This document shows, one piece after another, positions 1-12,136 of a stretch of 64,000 nt of DNA (positions within the stretch are counted from its first letter, which is position 1; every line of letters starts with the position of its first letter). The stretch is from contig CM023534.1 of NCBI GenBank assembly GCA_013350335.1, forward strand, positions 22,959,302 through 23,023,301. Direction: 5' to 3'. A program made the translations under genes and the position numbers. Below the pieces are notes generated by a model. That model saw nothing but the letters and a program-made list of their open reading frames with translations. It was not told the origin of the DNA and made no database searches. The stretch is from Chimonanthus salicifolius. Lineage: Eukaryota; Streptophyta; Magnoliopsida; Laurales; Calycanthaceae.

Positions 1-1262
1 TCAACCACCCCAAGAAATGTCATGCGTCATTTCACACTACTTCGAGAAAATAAACACGTTCAAGGACATAAATATTACCAAAAAGTAAAGCACGATTTCA
101 AGGAGGTATATTTCCATTGAATTCCTTATAGCAAAAGGCCCTAATTGGTAACACTGTAAAATCTCTAGGATGTGACATGAGTGGTCCAAAGATCATTGGT
201 AAATACTAAATAGTAGCTTTAAGATCATTGGTAAATAGTAGCTTCTTTTTTTTCGCGTGTGTCTATTTGTGTGTGTTAATTGAAAGGTGAATTTCACTTA
301 TATTTCCATCAAATTTGGGCTTTAAAATTTTCTCTTTTTCTTCCATCAGCAGTGATGGAGCCCAAGGTAGTGTTAAAAAACATCCTTGGTCGACACAGTC
401 AAGGAAATAAATTTAGTGTCAACCGAAAGTGATTTCAATCCAAAAGGAATGCTTCCCACAACCTTAAGGAAAAAAACTAGTTCCGTAGAACTAGTCTTTG
501 CCCGATTGAATTAAAATAAAATTAAATGCAAGCTAACGTAGCAATCCAATTGAACTAAGTAATGAAAACTCATAGAAAACTTTTATTTAATTCAATCAAA
601 AGTACAAAAGAACTAACCTCAACGAAAACTTACTTGCATAAACTTGAACCTTCCCACACTTGGGAATCCAACTCTAGACCTTCCTAGATGCTACAAAACT
701 CGACCCAACTTGACGCCTCCTTTTTCTGCCCACAACCTCCTTATATAAGATTTTAAGTGGGTGGAAGCAACCCTAGGTTGGCATTAGCTAACCTAGTTTA
801 CATGTGATCAACCAATGAAAAAAAAAACAACCAATCATAAAATTCCATGGTGTAGTCGGTCATGCGAGTCCCTCATGCCAAGCATGTCCTAAACCGAGTT
901 GGAGTGGTGAGTCCACATAGTCATGAGTCCTTGGAAACTTGCATGTCCCAAACTGAGTTGGAGTGGTGAGTCCACACGCCAATGGGGAGATAAACTAGGA
1001 AAAGAGTCGGCCATGGATGGAGCTGTGCATGGAGATTAGGGTTTGGCCGAATGGGCCATCTGGTCGATCCTTTGTTGCCTCCAAGTGGGCCCCATTGTCA
1101 AGGGTGGGGTCCACAAGCATCAATCCTGTCAATCGGTAGCTCTCATTGGCCGGTTTCAATTTTGTCCCTGCCACCATAGAAATGATCATAAAAGTTCCAT
1201 GGAATGACTAAGATTTCATCTTCTTTAGTGTCTTTCGGGATGGCCTCATCAAGCAGTTAGGT
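1..1262. other. Intronic or intergenic sequence without a recognised gene
   Basis: No coding region is recognised. If the ceramide synthase continues to the left, this is part of its second intron. A direct repeat of about 80 bases lies near 865-975, where a phrase built on GAGTTGGAGTGGTGAGTCCA occurs twice. A TATATAAG box near 742 and the general look resemble a decayed LTR, but I could not find two ends. Confidence 0.4.
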
Positions 1263-1274
1263 TGAGTTTAGTGG

Positions 1275-1443
1275 ATTTTTATTTTAATAACAGGTATCCC
1301 CACCCCACATGGAGGTGAGACTAATCTCAAGGATACACGAAGCCACACACAAACCTCGTGTATGGATTACACCATGGGGAGTCGAACCCAAGGCCTCTAG
1401 CCTATTTTTAGAAGTTCAAGCCAACTAAGCTACCTGTATTGTG
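1275..1443 (-). mobile_element. tRNA-derived SINE, antisense
   Basis: Read on the minus strand, the element starts with an A-box-like GGTAGCTTAGTTGG (1423-1436), followed about 35 bases later by a clear B box, GGGTTCGACTCC (1378-1389). It ends in an A-rich tail, seen as a T-rich run on the plus strand near 1275-1289. This is the internal RNA polymerase III promoter layout of plant tRNA-derived SINEs. I could not identify a target-site duplication with certainty. Confidence 0.6.
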
Positions 1444-1754
1444 AGACCTAAAGAAAGTCTAAAAGGGTTGTACTCAACACTGTTGAGTCCCAAATTCCAA
1501 GCTCTTTATTTACAAGTGACCTAGCTAAGGATGGTAATTTGGTCCAAACAATAGTTTGAAAAAGTGGGTTGATTTTTAATTTTAAGCTTGAATGCTAATC
1601 AGGCTCGTGATTAAGCAATGAAATGAAGGACGCTTTAATTGGCCTAGGCTCAATCACACACATGCTTAGGCCTAAAGCCTGAAATTTAGTTGGGCTTAGT
1701 CACGCACATGCTTAGGTCCAAACCTTGAAGGCTAGCCTAAAATGTAGCTTAAGT

Positions 1755-1955
1755 ATATGTACTCTCTCCCATTTTCTTTTTTCCTTTTTCTCAATGTTAT
1801 GAAAATTGAATCGTATCATAAAATCGTTATGCATCTTGAACCGCAAACGTACTCTCTCTCTCTCTCTCTCTCTCCCATTTTCTTCTTTCCTTTTTCTCAA
1901 TGTCATGAAAATTGAATCATATCACAAAATTGTTATGCATCTTGAATAACACACC
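1755..1955. repeat. Tandem duplication of about 105 bp with a CT microsatellite
   Basis: Two near-identical copies stand head to tail. Each runs from CTCTCTCCCATTTTCTT through the terminus of the neighbouring MITE family to ATGCATCTTGAA. They are joined by a (CT)n run at about 1852-1874, which may have seeded the duplication by slippage. The second copy leads directly into the MITE at 1897-2400, so only the first 60 bases or so of that element are duplicated. Confidence 0.6.
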
Positions 1956-2400
1956 GTGTTTCATAAACTATAGAACACTACGTTCATAAGTATTTTCCCT
2001 CAAAAATATCAAATATATAAAGTAATGTAAAAGATATCTAAAAGGTAAAAATGGGAGCAATTCTTCATCTTTCTTTGAATATTAAGTAAATATAATATAA
2101 TTAGTTCATTAGAGTTCAAATTTCAATGTTCCAACTTCCAAACGAATAAGACCAATATATAATCCAAGTATACTATGAAAAGTCAATAATGAGCTAAAAA
2201 TTCAAAGGTCCTAAATGCCCAACAACTAAAGCCTTAAAAACTATCAAAACCAAAGGTTTCATGTTTTCACATTCCAAACAACCCCATAATTCTAATATCT
2301 ACGGGAATCGTAAGATTCATTAATAGATAGGAATTTTTCCTCTTATCATATTGTATGAATCATAAGATATGAATCGTGTATCGTAATATTTTAACAATGT
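1897..2400. mobile_element. hAT-like MITE, copy 1 of a two-copy family
   Basis: The element starts CAATGTCATGAAAATTGAAT and ends with the inverted relative TTTTAACAATG. It matches the reverse complement of 60201-60759 along its whole length, including distinctive stretches such as AAAAGTCAATAATGA. It has no coding capacity. The flanking 8-mers are only weakly alike, as expected for an old insertion with 8-bp target duplications. The hAT assignment is inferred from the termini and the 8-bp duplication of copy 2. Confidence 0.6.
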
Positions 2401-3020
2401 TTTTTACACCTTGGTCATTTTTTTCTATTTTTCCTTCTTTGTTTCACTCTATTTTACTATTTCTTATTTTATTTTTCTCGGTTACTTGTCTTTTCTTCTT
2501 CTTTCCTTTTTCTCTTTTTCACCATGTTTTTTGAGTTTGTTAATCTTGTTGTACTATTTGCTTCCATGTCCTTTTTGTCTATTTCGTTATTTTCTTCCTT
2601 CTATTTTATTTAGTTTTTTTCTCATCTTCCTTCCTAATTTTGCTTCTTATGGTATTTTATACAATTTTTACCTTCTTATTTTTTACTTCTATTTCTTTGG
2701 TTTTTTCTGTGATTTTTTTTCTTCTTTTCTATGCCCTCATGTTTCTTCTTATATCTTTTCTTCTCATCTTTTTGTTTTCTTCACTTTTATTTTCTTTCAG
2801 TTTTCATTCTCTAATTTGTATTTTCTATCAAGCTCGAGCTTTTAGTTGGGCCTTTCAATCTCATTAGGATTGGGCTTGAACATAAATTTTTAACCCATGT
2901 TGGCCTTAGGCCCAAGCATGAACTCCACCTTTATAGATTAGGTTTGAGCTCAGCAAAGCACAAGCCAGGCCCAAACCCAACCCATTGCCATCCCTAGATT
3001 GTGCTCTCCTGATAAGTTGT
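2401..3020. other. T-rich spacer, no gene
   Basis: From about 2420 to 2830 the plus strand is a long T/C-rich run. It stays open in more than one frame only because of its composition, and its translation is low-complexity Phe, Leu and Ser. Nothing recognisable is encoded. Confidence 0.5.
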
Positions 3021-3028
3021 GTATGGGT

Positions 3029-4302
3029 TAGTGTTATCAGAACCGGACCGAACAGCGGTTGAACCCCGCATAAAACCGTCAGTGAATCGCGGTTCACCAC
3101 GGTTTTATAACAAAACCGCTAGACCGTGAATCGCAGTTTTTCAATTGAAACTTAAAACTAAGTGAGAAACATTGGTTTTTTTTTTTTCCTTAAGATGCCA
3201 CGTGTGCCGTCCCAACTCATGAGGCTACGACTCTACATCTTCCTCTCTTTCCCTAAGACATCTATTCACATCCCATCTTCTTTTTGAGATTTTTCCAAGC
3301 TTCCATCGTCACTTTCCAAACTCAAGCATTCCCTTCTCCATCTTTCTCTCTGTTTTTCCAAGCTCCCATCTCTACTTTCATCTTACATTCTTCCCTTCTT
3401 CCGCCTTTCCTCTGCTTCAGTGCTTCCTGTCATCATCTTTTCTCCTCGAAGATCCCTCGCCATCCGACATTCCGACAGTGTTCTTTCTTACTGCAGAACT
3501 TCTACCCTTCTACTTTACTCTTTTGCTGCAAGGTACATATTTTTGAGATTTGAATGACTATTTTTGTGTTCTTCCTTCTTACATAGTTATGTGTATTTGA
3601 CAGATTCTTAGAGGTTCTATTCTATGTTGGTTTCTTCCCTTCTCTTCCATTGTTTTGGATCTCTTGAATTCATTGTTTTTTGTTTGCTTTTGAGTTTTGA
3701 TGTAGTGGAGAAACTGGGGAAATAGGACAAATATTTAAATATTGTCAAATATTAGACACTTTGATAAATGGATACAAATCCTTAAAAACTAAAAACAGTT
3801 TAATAATATTTCACAGTTCACAGTATTATGAATTGTGAAAAATCAGCCCATTGAGAAACAGTTCACAGTTCTTGCATTCATGTGCATATTAGTGTTTGGC
3901 AAATCTAATGTTAAAATTGTTGATCAGAATTAAATATGAAGAAAAATAAGAAATTCTAAATTATTGAGATAATCTAAATAAGTGAATCTCCATATCTTGA
4001 ATTTAAATATTTAATTAAAAACCTCTTCTGACCTTTTTTAAGCAATGATCAATTTTTCTATGCTTGAGAGCCAAGAACCCACCTCATGTACAAGTTATAT
4101 CAATGAAATAAATAGTCAGTTGTTGAATTCAATGGGTTTCTAACTATGTATATGAGAATACTTTTTGAAAAATGTATGTGAATGAATATTTAATATTATT
4201 TATAATATTATATCGATGGGCACGGGTTTTACCAGGTTTGACCACGGTTGGACCCGGTTGAACCCTATCTTCCTCGGAGACGGTTCCGTTCTAATAACAT
4301 TG
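3029..4302. mobile_element. Non-autonomous hAT-type element with 8-bp target duplication
   Basis: The left end TAGTGTTATCAGAACCGGA and the right end, read inverted as CAATGTTATTAGAACGGAA, form terminal inverted repeats. The flanking 8-mers GTATGGGT (left) and ATATGGGT (right) agree at 7 of 8 bases, the duplication size of hAT transposons. Repeated GGTTCACGG-type motifs lie next to the left end. No transposase is visible; the T/C-rich stretch at 3230-3530 may be captured sequence. The termini match the element at 31530-32048, so both belong to one family. Confidence 0.75.
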
Positions 4303-4665
4303 ATATGGGTGACACAATAATCAGCCACATGCACTTTCACAAGGTCAGAAAACGAGCTCCACATCAGGCCCACCCATAGCAAAGGGAAGATCAGGTTAAA
4401 AAGGCCAACATTTGGATTAGACGCAAACCAAAAAAAAAAAAAAAGGCAGCTTGATTCGATCACTTTAAGTAATGTTAAGGGCAATATTAAATAAAGGTAC
4501 AATTTTATCAAATCTCGATTCAACAATGGTGTGAACATTTTCAGGCTGACCAATTCCCAAAGGAGAAGACGCATACAAAATTAACTAGAGATCTTATGCT
4601 AACAGACTCTCATCAACACCAACAATAAATATATAAATAGGAAGAAAACAACACAGAAACCTTAC
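4303..4665. other. Sequence downstream of ceramide synthase exon 2 (intron 2)
   Basis: Non-coding sequence between the hAT element and the 3' edge of exon 2, with an A run at about 4430-4444. No further exon of the ceramide synthase was found here or anywhere to the left, so the next exon is presumably outside the window. Confidence 0.5.
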
Positions 4666-4892
4666 TTGGTCTTTTGATCAGGCCAAACCTGCTCTCCTGG
4701 TCCTACCCAAAAATATTTAGTGTTTCTAAGCCAGGGCTCATCATATGTCACAGACAGAGCCAGAGCCTCAGCTGACAGAAAATAAATGAATTTCCATGCT
4801 GACTCCTTGAATTTGTTGAGCTTCCTCCTTTCCTGTATCCCAATATCTAATTTGTGATGTCCCCTTCCAAAAATACACCGTCTTGCCAACTT
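4666..4892 (-). CDS. LOH1/LOH3-like: Ceramide synthase (LAG1/LOH1-LOH3 type), exon 2
   Basis: Ceramide synthases are ER membrane enzymes that N-acylate sphingoid bases with acyl-CoA. This 227-bp exon encodes [11 protein letters not shown], a basic [19 protein letters not shown] stretch, [12 protein letters not shown] and [14 protein letters not shown]. These are hallmarks of the plant LAG1 family just before and at the start of the TLC domain. A clean acceptor precedes it (GGTTGTTGCAG then AAG) and a donor follows (ACCAA then GTAAGG). It joins exon 1 in phase 0 and leaves in phase 2. There is no stop codon or frameshift. It is closer to the LOH1/LOH3 class than to LOH2, from known family sequence. 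The catalytic His-rich TLC region would be in later exons, which are not in the window. Confidence 0.9.
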
Positions 4893-6870
4893 CTGCAACA
4901 ACCAAACACATCTCAAGACTTAAATAGAAAGTTCACTAAACATGCCTTTGAAGAAAATTACAAACCACTATTAGTTCATTAAACACTCAGCTACACTAAT
5001 TAACTTAACAAAGTAATTTCCTTTTGATAGGTCTTTCAACTTTCCTACTAATATTTTAATCAATGCCATCCTCGTGTGAGAAAGAAAAAATGTGAAAATT
5101 GATTAAAAATGGTTAAATAGGAAACACCTCAATGATAACAATCAGAAACTTCTACATATTTTAACCTTCCCAATAGAGTGGAAACGTATTTTACCTACAT
5201 CATACTTTTTCAAATGTGTGTGCAACCATATTGTGCTAAAAAAAATAGCAAAAGGTGCCACAGGCATTGTGGCCTCAATATACCAAACTGGCCAAAATTG
5301 AAAAGAAATACAAGGTGGTACACTGAGGTACTTACACATGTACACACACTAACAATCCCATATCAGGACATTTTAGCCCTTCTAACAATAGGCGGGAGAG
5401 GGAACTTTTTCCATCTAAAAATCATCTAATGTTGGTTATTAATTGTGTAAATAAACATTCATCCCACCAAAAAAGCAAACAGTGGACATCAAAATGAAGA
5501 TCATTTGTGGTCCAATTAAAGAAGAAAGAGATAAGAAGATGTAGCAAAAAGAGGAACAGAAAAAAGAAAATATTTATTGAGATTTCAAGTCAAGCAGTCG
5601 TTGATGATAAAATCGGTTGAACTTCCTAATTTATGCATCATCTTCAAGAACTATGAGAAAACAAGATATCAACTCTTTCTCCATTGTCATATGCATGTTG
5701 ATACCTAAAATTTTACAAAATTGCCTCATGATCAGATACTCAAGCCTCAATGGTTGATCAAGCAAGACATATCAAAATCAAGTGAAAGTAAATCCATGAA
5801 GGATTAAGTCAATCCAGAACTTGTATGGTTTGATTGATCAAAAGTGAGCCATCAATGGATCCAAAAGGTATTGGGGTTTCATCGATGACATGTCCTAGTC
5901 AAAGGAATGCTCTAAAATTTACATATTAACAATCCGATACACAAATCAAAAGATGTAGTATGTGACTCACCTACAATAATACGATGATTGAGGCCAGCCA
6001 TGCCATGCTGAAGATTATTATAGTAGCTTTCCGATGCAATTTAAGGATATTCAATAAAAAATGGAAAAGAAAGCCAATACGGACCATGCCTAGATGACAC
6101 AATGATCAAAGGCAATATTGCATATTGAAGATCTTTTTGACTTTTTATCATCTCTCAAACACAACGTTTGAATGAACAAGATGTTATATAGATCAAAGGA
6201 TACAAAAATACAAGGCTCAAAGCACAAAAATCATTCTAAGTAATGTGGGCATCAATCCCTGCAATGAGGAAAGCTACGTGTTTGATTGGGGCAAGTGCAA
6301 ACTCGAGCTAGCCGATCCTGGCTCCGAATCGAAATATTAGGTGCAATCAGACCCACTTGTGGGCCAAGATGTTGGGGACATCATGGAGATTGAGTCTCGG
6401 ACAGATCAATCGGAGGATTGCATGGGTATGGACTATGGACATCATTGAGGAAATTCCTTTGGCTTTCATGGAAGAATTTGACCCGGAAACCACTCAGTGC
6501 AAACCGGCCAATAAATGCAACCCATTGAAAGTTTCCGAACCCAAAAACCTAAAATTTCATTCAAACATATTTGGATGCCCCCTAAAAGACCCATGTACCC
6601 ACTAGCTTGACCCTATAGCCAAATAAGCCTTCACATAGGACTCCAAACTCCCAAGGTTTGTTGCAAGGAATCTTTCTCTCATTGGTTGGAGGAACACATG
6701 CTTCATTCTTCATTTGTTGGAGAACACAGATGCTCCTTCCTCATTGCTTGGCGAACAACAACCAATGAACCTTGGAAAGCTGTTGAAACACATTTTTCAT
6801 TCTTATTTGTTAATGAAACACTTGCTTCATTCTCATTGGATGGTGAAAATCATTGGTTGTGGTAGCAAAT

Positions 6871-9278
6871 TGTTGTCCAGATATTGACCCAAGAGGGGGG
6901 GTGAATTGGGTCTTTGCTTACTTTTGACAATTTATTAATCTTAACAAAATTTGTATGCAATAAAGCAATTTAAATAAATAAACAAATAGAAGAGGACCTG
7001 AGGAGAGATGGAAAAGTGACACAAGGATTTTTACGTGGTTCGGCAACCTTGCCTACATCCATGCCTCACACCACTTGAGGATTCCACTAAGTTCTTACTA
7101 ATTACAACCTTTGCTCTCTTTCACGGATGTAGATAGTACCGTTACAACCTATGATATTCTTCACGGGTGAAGATCAAACTGTGACACCACGAGAACACCT
7201 CTCTAAGGAAACCAATTTTTTATAGGGTTACGCCAACCCTTTACAAGACTTTCACATAAGAGATAGAGAGGATTACATATTCAAGCACAGGAATAACTCT
7301 TAGAAGATAAAAAGGTATTGGGACACTAAGAGTTACTCAACAGATTGAACCAAATATAGCTCACGTAATGACAGGCAGATAAAGGCCTGCGATGGAAATT
7401 GGTCCCTAGTAGTGGTTTTTCTATTTCACATTCAATAGACATAATGCTCAAGATAAGCTTGTAATAGTTAGGAGTGTGAATGGGAATGATTGGGTTTATG
7501 ATATAAGTTCCATCAAGATGATTACTCCAATCTTCCTTTAACACAAACAATTTAGCACAAACAACCCCATGCGTTTAGTTTGCCTAAAATGCTCCGAATA
7601 GGTTGGATCATAGCCGATACAATACAATGGATAACGTTGCTCAAATTGTGTACAAAGAATATGCTTGGGATGATTTCTTGATTTTTCATTTAGCTTGAAA
7701 TCCCTCCTTAAAAATCCAAGTTATTTAGGGACGATAAAAACATTTTCCTTTCATGATCTTGGTTCTTTCCCTGAAGGAGATGAACTCATATTCTAACCAT
7801 GATTTGTAAATGACAACAGAATATGAATTGGAGAGTAAAGAGAGGTTTTCCTAAGGCTTTCCCCCAAATCATTCTCTAAGAGGTTTCAAATGTTTCTTTC
7901 AAGCTTTAATCCAATCTCTTCTCCTTCATCTCCATCTTCTCTCCTTTTCTCTCACTTTTAGAATGCTCCTTGGTCTTGCATTTATAAGCGTTTTCAAAGA
8001 TATGACCGTTGGAAGTATTTTTGGGAAGGAAAGGGTCGTTGGAAACCCCAAAACTGACTTTTTTGCACAAGACCGGCAAGCCTCTCTCAAGGACCGGCGA
8101 GCCTATCTTAACTGAGGCTCAAACATGACAGTTTTGCGCAAGACCGGCGAGCCTCTCCTCAAGGAATGGAGAGACTCTCTGGGTTTGAAAGTTTCTTACC
8201 TCTTTACTAAAACGAGCATATCTTGAGCCATATAGCTCAGATTTGAGTGTTTTTGTGCTCGTTGGAAAGGTATTTGAGAGATCTATCCAATGAAAGAAAC
8301 TTCAACAAAATTGGAGATCATTTGATACCCCAAACACTCTCTAAGTGAGGGTAAATCTCATCATACTTACAAATCACCCTGTTTTGCCTTGTTTGTACCA
8401 TTTCACTAAAATGCTCATAACTTGAGCTACACAACCCAGATTTTAGTGATCTTTGACTTTTTGGAAATCTATTTGAGTGTTCTATTCACTCATAAAAATT
8501 CATCAATTTTGGAATTCATTTGATAGCTCAAACAAGCTCTCCAAGTCAGGGCAGATTAATAAACAAACTGTTTTGACATGTTTTGCACCCTTTCATTGAA
8601 ATGCTCATAACTTGAGCTTCACAAATCGGATTTGGGTGAACTTGGATATTTCAAAAACCTCTTTCAATGCTCTATCAATCATAAAAATTTCACTAATATT
8701 TGAGCATATTTGATAGATACAAGAGCTTCCCCAAATCAGGGCAGATTCCATCTATCCTAAGAATCTCATTAGTTATGCCAATTTTAAGCTATGAATTCTA
8801 AGGTATATCCTAGGGTTAAGTCTAGGTCTTCTAAGTCTACTTGGGTCCAAATATATCTGACTTGGTTGGCCTTTAGCTCATACTCCATTTGTTGTTGGTA
8901 TGCCTTCCACAGTCATTGCTTCTGGTCTTCTATTGATATCACTTTGACGATCTTCCAGAGGCAAAGTTTGGACACAGACAACTCACTAACACTAGACCAC
9001 TAGACTTACATTCATTACATCTCAAAGACATTAAAATACAACTTAATTACATACAAGGGATACAAGACATGTGACTCAACATGACAAACTCTTGCTTGCC
9101 TCTTGTCTTCTTTGAGAAATCCTGAATGCTTCATTTATGAGTATGCTTTGTAGACACTGGGCTAGGAGCAAGATGTGGAAATCTTTTTGCATCATTGAAA
9201 GCATTAGAATCATACGTCAACACTTTGTCATCATAAAAAATACCTTTATACCCTTGGGTAAAAACCCTTAGGCTAACA
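6871..9278. mobile_element. Solo LTR (2.4 kb) inserted in the 5' LTR
   Basis: Begins TGTTGTCCAG and ends GGCTAACA. The flanks are CAAAT and TAAAC. The empty site preserved in the sister LTR reads CAAAC, so each flank is the original 5-bp target with one C-to-T change. Inside are the GAGGGGGGGTGAATTGGG and ACGTGGTTCGG phrases common in plant LTRs, and tandem repeats. There is no coding region. A lone LTR with target duplications on both sides is the usual product of recombination between the two LTRs of a full element. Confidence 0.85.
8050..8760. repeat. Tandem repeats inside the solo LTR
   Basis: Three diverged units of about 190 bp begin near 8206, 8406 and 8596, each opening with a phrase like AAATGCTCATAACTTGAGC and ending with AGTGAGGG or AGTCAGGGCAGAT. 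Just before them, the phrase AAGACCGGCRAGCCTCTC occurs in two to three shorter copies (8070-8170). Confidence 0.75.
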
Positions 9279-9412
9279 TAAACCACATGGATAGTTTGTT
9301 GCAACATAGAGAGTTGGCATCACACATGTAAAATTCCTCTTTTTGTATTGATTTGAATTTCCATATAATTGCCACCTACCACATGAGCATCGTAGGTGTA
9401 CAACATTTTTAC

Positions 9413-9421
9413 TATAAATAG
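9413..9421 (+). promoter_or_regulatory. TATA box in the 5' LTR
   Basis: TATAAATAG, followed by AGGTCTTTGGTG. The same box and context occur in the 3' LTR at 12986-12994. Its conservation in both LTRs and its position about 420 bases before the LTR end fit the RNA polymerase II start of the element. Confidence 0.65.
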
Positions 9422-9844
9422 AGGTCTTTGGTGTGCAAATTAGAGCCCAATTTTTTAGAGAAAAATCATGCAAAGCAAGTGTGCTTAAGGAAAAGGGCAA
9501 GGCCGACTTGGAGAAATGTATCCATGTTTATTCAAAGTAAGTGTTTCAATTAATTCTATGTTTTCTTTAATTGAATTTAATTTTTACTTGCAATTTCCTT
9601 TTATTCTCTTTAATTGTACTTCAAAGTCTTAATTGGGATTTGCATTTTTAAATTTAAATTCAATTCTAAGAAACATAGAATTTTTGGGAACCTGCTCACC
9701 ATAGACATTCATTGATTGGTCTTTTGTAAGGAATCCTTTCATAAACACTTAAACGATTCAGGATCCTGAAAACCGTAAGATTGATGGGTTCGATATCCTG
9801 GGCGAACCTCGGTTGATTTACATTATCACCCAGTGTGCATCAGT

Positions 9845-9857
9845 TGGTCATCAGAGC
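9845..9857 (+). other. Primer-binding site (initiator tRNA-Met-like)
   Basis: TGGTCATCAGAGC lies two bases after the CATCA end of the 5' LTR. It matches the common plant retroelement primer site TGGTATCAGAGC apart from one extra C. Confidence 0.7.
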
Positions 9858-10282
9858 AAGCTTCTGGGAATTTGTTGTGTTCAACCATACTGACGCTTCC
9901 GATTGCATTTTTGGACCATTGGGTGGTTCGGCCATACAAGGACCAAATTGAGAACTTTTTTGTGTAGAATTTGGCATCCAAAGATCAATCCAAGTGTTTT
10001 AAGTTTCAGCAATTTGAAGGACAACTTCCAAAAAAAATTTGAAGAAAACTCAAGTCCAAGCCAATTTTTTTTTGGTCAGCCATTTATTGAGCATATTTGG
10101 ATTACTTGAATTGGTTGGTTTGAGCATTATTTTGTACTTGAGATTTGGAATTGGCTCTCGGACTTGGATTTATTTCTATTTTGGAATTGATATTTTGTGA
10201 GGAAGACTTGGTTCTTTTCCTTTAGCAGCCTTTCTCACTTGATTGTGGCCCTCAATTTGATCCTCAAACGTCCCAAACGTCA

Positions 10283-11420
10283 ATGGCAAAAGGATACACT
10301 CGTCGAAACAATCTTGACCGAAATGATGACGGACCCAACTTTGTTCATAGCCCGAGAAACCATCAATCACCTGGGAGTGAACGCAATGGGTCCTTCAAAA
10401 AAGAGGTTCGTGAGCTCACCCATGCTGTGGAACTTTTGGCCACGCAAGTGGCTGCATTTCAAGTTGGACAACCACAAATGGGAAGTGTTCACACCTCTCC
10501 ATCTGTCAAAGCTTCAAGATCCATTTTGCATGAATCATCCGACGAAGACTTTGGCAGGCAACCTCAACGACAATGGCCTCGGCATCGTGATATTTGGCCG
10601 AGACTCCAAGACACCAAAGAGGACAGTTCCTTCGTTTGAAGCTTGATATTCCACACTTCGCCGGAGGATTGACAAGTGATATTTTATTGATCAGGTTGAT
10701 ACTGTTGAAAATGTAATTGATTGTTGTAATGTGAGAAATTGGTGTGCTCTAGGGGTAGTGGGCTCACCTGTGGGAGTTTTAAGCTGGGTATCCTGCGGTT
10801 TCACACATATAAATTCAAAAAAAAAAAAAAATTGTAATAAAATTCAAGGGTAGCGCCTTGACCTTGTATAGAGAAACAAAAAAAAAAAAAAAACCAAGGG
10901 CAAGGATAGAATTGAGAGTTGGAAAAAGCTAAAAAATCTCATGTACAAAACTTTTCATCCTTCCAATTATGCCCAAGATCTCTTCCTCCACCTACAACAG
11001 ATCCGACAAGGTAGCTGAACCGTTGCTGAGTATGCCGAAGAATTCTATCTCCTTTTGGCTCGCAACAACTTGACCGAGCCTGATGAAATCAGCATCTCTC
11101 GTTTAATTGAAGTCCTGCGACCTTCCATTTCAGATCAGATGATTGGTTTTGACTTCTCAGATCTGACCGATGCCTACAGAAAGACGGTCTAATTTGAATG
11201 AGTCGAAGGATGGTGAGATTGGACCTACCCATCAATCAGCAATAGACCTGTGAACCCCCAAGTCCTCAACCGCGGGGTCAACTTCCAAGATTGTTGATCA
11301 ACCTTCAACTTTGGACCAAAAAGGGAATAGCAAAATGCAATGCTTCAGGTGCAGGGAGATAAGTCAGATGGCTTCGGAGTGCCCGAACCAATGAGTAACC
11401 CTATGCATGGAGAAGACGAT
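10283..11420 (+). pseudogene. Degenerate gypsy gag
   Basis: An open stretch at 10283-10639 starts MAKGYTRRN and includes a helical VRELTHAVELLATQVAAF. After a frameshift come LKLDIPHFAGG and FIDQVDTVENVIDCC. After a short insertion comes TVAEYAEEFYLLLARNNLTE (about 11020-11080) with EISISRLIEVLRPSISDQM, the core of the Ty3/gypsy gag domain. A zinc-knuckle relic CFRCREISQMASEC (about 11340-11381) has lost its histidine. Stops and frameshifts separate these pieces, so no functional Gag is made. The downstream open frames (11390-12120) are acidic or nondescript and show no pol motifs. Confidence 0.75.
10740..10830 (+). mobile_element. Possible SINE insertion splitting gag
   Basis: About 75 bases with an A-box-like TCTAGGGGTAGTGG end in a run of about 15 A, followed by a second A run at 10879-10893. 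They interrupt the gag homology between DCCNVRN and the TFHPSNYAQDLF segment. The B box is poor, so this could be another small insertion. Confidence 0.35.
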
Positions 11421-12121
11421 ACAGAGACCGAAGAAGAAGATGACAGTGATACCTTCACCGCGGTCGACATTACCTATGGGGATACTGACGAGGCCCTTTT
11501 CATCCAATCCTCCCTAAAAGAACAATTGAAGGACGACGGACAACCCAACGGAGCAAAGATCATGGCCACAATTGAGTTTGTATTGGGCATTGATCACTCC
11601 ATGGGATCTACAAGTGAGCAGAGACCTTATGTGGATCCAATGTTGGACAAACACTTGGTCCAGTTGGCCACATCCAGCACCTCGCTACTCCTAGCAATCA
11701 CAGCAGGTACAAGTGCACCATAGGGGTGTACTCTTCAGAGAGATGATGTACCAACAGGTTATGTGCTGAAGCAGGAACCTAAGACTCTGAAACACGACTC
11801 TGAACCTCTGGAAGACGAGCAGTTACCGAAAGATAGTACAGAAAACAACAACGGGAGATTGGTCAGTGTTGGGAAAAGATGATGTCCAGTATCTTGTGAA
11901 GTTAGACCACCTTTTCCAGCCTTATGTTGATCTCGAGATCTACTTGATCCAACATGACTCCATTGTGCCTTACATCTCCTCGAATCTAGCAGATAGTGGA
12001 GATTCCACGAGTGCAGGGGCCTCACAGGATGGTCATGAGAGTGTATCTTCAGGAAGACGTAGAGGGACCACCTCTGATGAGAATGCACACCAATACCTCC
12101 TAAACTCGAGGACGAGTTTTT

Positions 12122-12134
12122 CCAGGAGGGAGGG
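12122..12134 (+). other. Polypurine tract
   Basis: CCAGGAGGGAGGG lies directly before TA and the 3' LTR start TGATGTGG. This is the expected position of the plus-strand primer. Confidence 0.65.
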
Positions 12135-12136
12135 TA

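Larger units (their letters stand above)
6241..9842 (+). repeat. 5' LTR of the gypsy-type element, split by an insertion
   Basis: The LTR is in two pieces, 6241-6870 and 9279-9842. Together they match the uninterrupted 3' LTR at 12137-13343, including AAGCTACGTG, CTCGAGCTAGCCGATCC and the promoter region. The break falls inside the phrase TAGCAAACCACATGG, which is intact in the 3' LTR at about 12845. Confidence 0.85.

Noticed and set aside
2411..2867. Long open frame rich in Phe, Leu and Ser
   Set aside because: It follows from a T/C-rich stretch that is open in several frames. There are no motifs and no gene context.
10197..10646. 149-codon open frame overlapping the gag frame
   Set aside because: It is in a different frame from the gag motifs and has no family signature. 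Treated as a shadow of gag.
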